7,037 nucleotides of DNA from contig JAZOLH010000075.1 of NCBI GenBank assembly GCA_045652815.1, forward strand, positions 1-7,037. Reading direction: 5' to 3'. This document shows positions 5,020 through 7,037 of the stretch, piece after piece. Below the pieces are notes generated by a model that worked only from the letters and a program-made list of their open reading frames with translations, did not search any database and was not told where the DNA came from. Source of the stretch: UMGS755 sp045652815. Its GTDB lineage: Bacteria > Bacillota > Clostridia > UBA1381 > UBA9506. Position 1 is the stretch's first letter. Each line of letters begins with the position of its first letter. Position numbers and translations under genes: made by a program.

Positions 5020-5643
5020 ATGCCGAACGTGGTATTATACAATATGGAAGGCAAAGAAGTAGGCAACGTTGCAATAAACGACGCTGTATTTGGTATTGAA
5101 CCCAATGAAGCTGCTGTTCATTCTACCGTTGTTGCTTACCTTGCTAATCAGAGACAAGGCACACAGAGCGCACTGACCCGTGCCGAAGTACGTGGCGGCG
5201 GCGCTAAACCCTGGAGACAGAAGGGTACCGGTCGTGCTAGACAGGGTTCTACCCGTGCTCCCCAGTGGACCGGCGGTGGTGTTGTTTTTGCACCGAAGCC
5301 GAGAAGCTACGCAATGAGCGTAAACAAGAAAATCCGTGCACTGGCAATGAAGTCCGCTTTATCTGCTAAAGTGAAGGATGCTGAAATGATGGTACTGGAA
5401 GATATCGCAGTATCTGAAATCAAAACAAAACAGATTGCAGCTATGCTGAAGAATCTGAATGTTAACGGTAAAGCACTGATCGTACTGCCCGAAAACAACG
5501 AAGCAGTATATAAGAGTGCTAGAAACATTGAAGGTGTTAAAACCAGCTTTGTTGGTATGCTGAACGTTTATGACGTTTTAAACGCTAGCACCGTTATCAT
5601 CGCTAAGAGCGCTGCTGAAAAATTAGAGGAGGTGTATGCATAA
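5020..5643 (+). CDS. rplD: 50S ribosomal protein L4 (uL4)
   Basis: L4 binds 23S rRNA domain I, and its extended loop lines the peptide exit tunnel, where macrolide resistance mutations occur in other bacteria. In E. coli it also represses its own operon through the S10 leader. The product has 207 residues, a normal length. The N-terminal globular part is followed by the tunnel loop, about residues 42-97, with the conserved basic-glycine block RGGGAKPWRQKGTGRARQGS (58-77) and then APQWTGGGVVFAPKPRSY (80-97). No change is evident in the conserved loop. The ATG at 5020 has AAAGGAGG at 5005-5012. The stop codon overlaps the rplW start by one base (TAATG), which suggests translational coupling. 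L4 is the first candidate ligand for the long leader ahead of rpsJ, by analogy only. Confidence 0.97.
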   Translation: MPNVVLYNMEGKEVGNVAINDAVFGIEPNEAAVHSTVVAYLANQRQGTQSALTRAEVRGGGAKPWRQKGTGRARQGSTRAPQWTGGGVVFAPKPRSYAMSVNKKIRALAMKSALSAKVKDAEMMVLEDIAVSEIKTKQIAAMLKNLNVNGKALIVLPENNEAVYKSARNIEGVKTSFVGMLNVYDVLNASTVIIAKSAAEKLEEVYA

Positions 5644-5936
5644 TGACAAACGCATATGATGTTATCATTAAGCCTATCATTTCTGAACAGAGCATGGATC
5701 AGCTCGCTGATAAGAAGTACACCTTCGCTGTTAACAAAGCTGCTAACAAGATTGAAATCAAAAAAGCAGTTGAAGAAATTTTCGGCGTTAAAGTTGAAAG
5801 CGTTAACACCATGAACATGTTAGGCAAAACAAAACGCATGGGTCGCTTCGAAGGTAAGAGACCTAACTGGAAGAAAGCAATCGTTAAACTGACTGCTGAC
5901 AGCAAAACCATCGAATTCTTCGATGGCATGGCGTAA
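5643..5936 (+). CDS. rplW: 50S ribosomal protein L23 (uL23)
   Basis: L23 sits at the rim of the exit tunnel and is the docking site for trigger factor and SRP. The 97-residue product is typical in length. Family features are VIIKPIISEQS (7-17), where Glu15 corresponds to the trigger-factor contact Glu18 of E. coli, KYTFAVNKAANKIEIKKAVEEIF (25-47), VKVESVNTM (49-57), GKTKRMGR (61-68), and the final WKKAIVKL and IEFF strands. The common TEKS/SEKS motif reads SEQS here, a small change. The start ATG overlaps the rplD stop codon, and its ribosome binding site AGGAGGTG (5627-5634) lies inside the end of rplD. Confidence 0.96.
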   Translation: MTNAYDVIIKPIISEQSMDQLADKKYTFAVNKAANKIEIKKAVEEIFGVKVESVNTMNMLGKTKRMGRFEGKRPNWKKAIVKLTADSKTIEFFDGMA

Positions 5937-5970
5937 GCCGTAACATTATTTTAGTATAGGAGGAATTAGG

Positions 5971-6804
5971 ATGCCTACAAAGAAATTTAATCCTACCTCT
6001 CCTGCCAGAAGATTTATGACCGTTTCCACTTTTGAGGAAATCACCAAAAGCGAGCCCGAACGCTCCTTGCTGACAAGTCTCAGCAAAAACGGTGGTAGAA
6101 ACAACTACGGTAGAATCACTGTGCGACACAGAGGTGGCGGCAATAAGAGAAAATACAGAATCATTGACTTTAAGAGAAATAAAATCGGTGCTGCAACCGT
6201 AATTGGTATCGAATACGATCCCAACCGCTCTGCAAACATTGCACTGGTACAGTATGAAGATGGCGAAAAACGCTACTTCTTAGCTCCCCTGGGCGTAACC
6301 GACGGTCACGTACTGGTTACTGATCCCAACGGCGCTGACATTAAGCCCGGTAACGCAATGCAGATCCAGTTCATTCCCGTGGGTACTTTAATCCACAACA
6401 TCGAACTGATGCCCGGCAAAGGCGGCCAGCTGGTTCGTTCCGCTGGTGGCGCTGCGCAGCTGATGTCTAAAGAAGACAAATATGCGCAGGTTAGACTGCC
6501 GTCCGGCGAAGTTCGTTACATCCGTCTGAACTGTATGGCAACCATCGGTCAGGTTGGTAACTTAGACCATGAAAACGTTTCCATCGGTAAAGCCGGTCGT
6601 AAACGTCACATGGGTATTCGTCCCACAGTCCGCGGTTCTGTTATGAACCCGAATGACCATCCCCACGGTGGTGGTGAAGGTCGTTCACCCATCGGTCGTC
6701 CCGGCCCTGTTACTCCTTGGGGTAAACCGGCTCTGGGTCTTAAGACCAGAAAGAAAAAGAACATTAATGACAAATTCATTGTTAAACGTCGCGGCACACG
6801 CTAA
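5971..6804 (+). CDS. rplB: 50S ribosomal protein L2 (uL2)
   Basis: L2 is one of the most conserved 50S proteins, needed for subunit association and near the peptidyl transferase centre. The 277 residues match the family. It starts with MPTKKFNPTSPARRF, then NNYGRITVRHRGGGNKRKYRIIDFKR (44-69), the SH3-like barrel with NIELMPGKGGQLVRSAGG (143-160), and the C-terminal extension VRGSVMNPNDHPHGGGEG (220-237). His230 corresponds to E. coli His229. The tail GRPGPVTPWGKPALGLKTRKKK is canonical. The ATG at 5971 has AGGAGG at 5958-5963, seven bases upstream. A 34-base gap precedes it and a 69-base GC-rich spacer with strong pairing follows it. Confidence 0.97.
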   Translation: MPTKKFNPTSPARRFMTVSTFEEITKSEPERSLLTSLSKNGGRNNYGRITVRHRGGGNKRKYRIIDFKRNKIGAATVIGIEYDPNRSANIALVQYEDGEKRYFLAPLGVTDGHVLVTDPNGADIKPGNAMQIQFIPVGTLIHNIELMPGKGGQLVRSAGGAAQLMSKEDKYAQVRLPSGEVRYIRLNCMATIGQVGNLDHENVSIGKAGRKRHMGIRPTVRGSVMNPNDHPHGGGEGRSPIGRPGPVTPWGKPALGLKTRKKKNINDKFIVKRRGTR

Positions 6805-6815
6805 GCCGGACGGGA

Positions 6816-6846
6816 TTGCTGCTAGGCCGCCAGCCGGCCTAAGCAA
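6816..6846 (+). promoter_or_regulatory. Hairpin in the rplB-rpsS spacer
   Basis: TAGGCC 6823-6828 pairs with GGCCTA 6836-6841 around GCCAGCC, and TTGCT 6816-6820 extends the stem with AGCAA 6842-6846, leaving GC bulged at 6821-6822. That makes eleven base pairs. No U tract follows, so it is not a terminator. It competes with a second pairing, CCGCCA 6827-6832 with TGGCGG 6854-6859, which would bring a helix next to the rpsS ribosome binding site. Confidence 0.5.
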
Positions 6847-6873
6847 GCCATTTTGGCGGAAGTAGGAAAAAGA

Positions 6874-7037
6874 ATGGGCAGATCAATTAAAAAAGGGCCT
6901 TTTGTTGCAGATAGCCTGATCAAGAAGATTGTTGCTATGAACGAGTCCGGCGACAAGAAAGTCGTTAAGACTTGGTCAAGAAGCTCTACCATCTTCCCTG
7001 AAATGGTAGGTCACACAATTGCTGTTCACGATGGCAG
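6874..7037 (+). CDS. rpsS: 30S ribosomal protein S19 (uS19), 5' part
   Basis: S19 binds 16S rRNA in the 30S head together with S13 and contacts the A-site finger bridge. Fifty-four codons are visible before the window ends; the family is about 90 residues, so roughly the last 40% is missing. The translation MGRSIKKGPFVADSLIKKI, then NESGDKKVVKTWSRSSTIFPEMVGHTIAVHDG, is clearly S19; the position after WSR, commonly Arg, is Ser here. The start is ATG 6874. Its ribosome binding site, AGGA at 6864-6867, is weaker than those of the upstream genes and lies just after a spacer with two competing hairpins. rplV and rpsC would be expected next. Confidence 0.95.
   Translation, partial: MGRSIKKGPFVADSLIKKIVAMNESGDKKVVKTWSRSSTIFPEMVGHTIAVHDG

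Overview
The window holds two unrelated chromosomal blocks from a bacterium that looks like a Bacillota (probably Clostridia) member. The pointers are strong AGGAGG-type ribosome binding sites, the canonical S10-L3-L4-L23-L2-S19 gene order, a Gram-positive style L3 (Ser where E. coli L3 has the methylated Gln150), intrinsic hairpin-plus-U terminators and some GTG starts. No finer placement is defensible from sequence alone. There are no mobile elements, CRISPR arrays, tRNAs or rRNAs.

Region 1 (1-2153) is a small sugar-acid locus. The N-terminal cupin part of an AraC-type regulator runs leftwards off the window edge. Divergent from it is a two-gene operon for KDPG aldolase (eda) and KDG kinase (kdgK). 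The kinase phosphorylates 2-keto-3-deoxygluconate, and the aldolase splits the product into pyruvate and glyceraldehyde-3-phosphate. This is the shared lower end of hexuronate and pectin catabolism. Back-to-back promoters flank a perfect 7-3-7 palindrome in the 142-bp divergent gap. A strong terminator with a GTAA tetraloop closes the operon.

Region 2 (2169-3487) is a single-gene unit: a good extended -10 promoter, a cation diffusion facilitator exporter whose site residues (N-D / D-D) suggest manganese, and a long A/T-rich intrinsic terminator.

Region 3 (about 3490-7037, running off the right end) is the start of the S10 ribosomal protein operon: rpsJ, rplC, rplD, rplW, rplB and the 5' part of rpsS. 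The most interesting material is its non-coding RNA. There is a leader of about 400 nt with several long complementary segments, a terminator-like hairpin and competing pairings. A 116-nt rpsJ-rplC spacer carries three consecutive hairpins with four-base loops. A 69-nt rplB-rpsS spacer has two mutually exclusive foldings. These are candidate autoregulatory or processing elements; the pairings are visible in the sequence, but their function is inferred.
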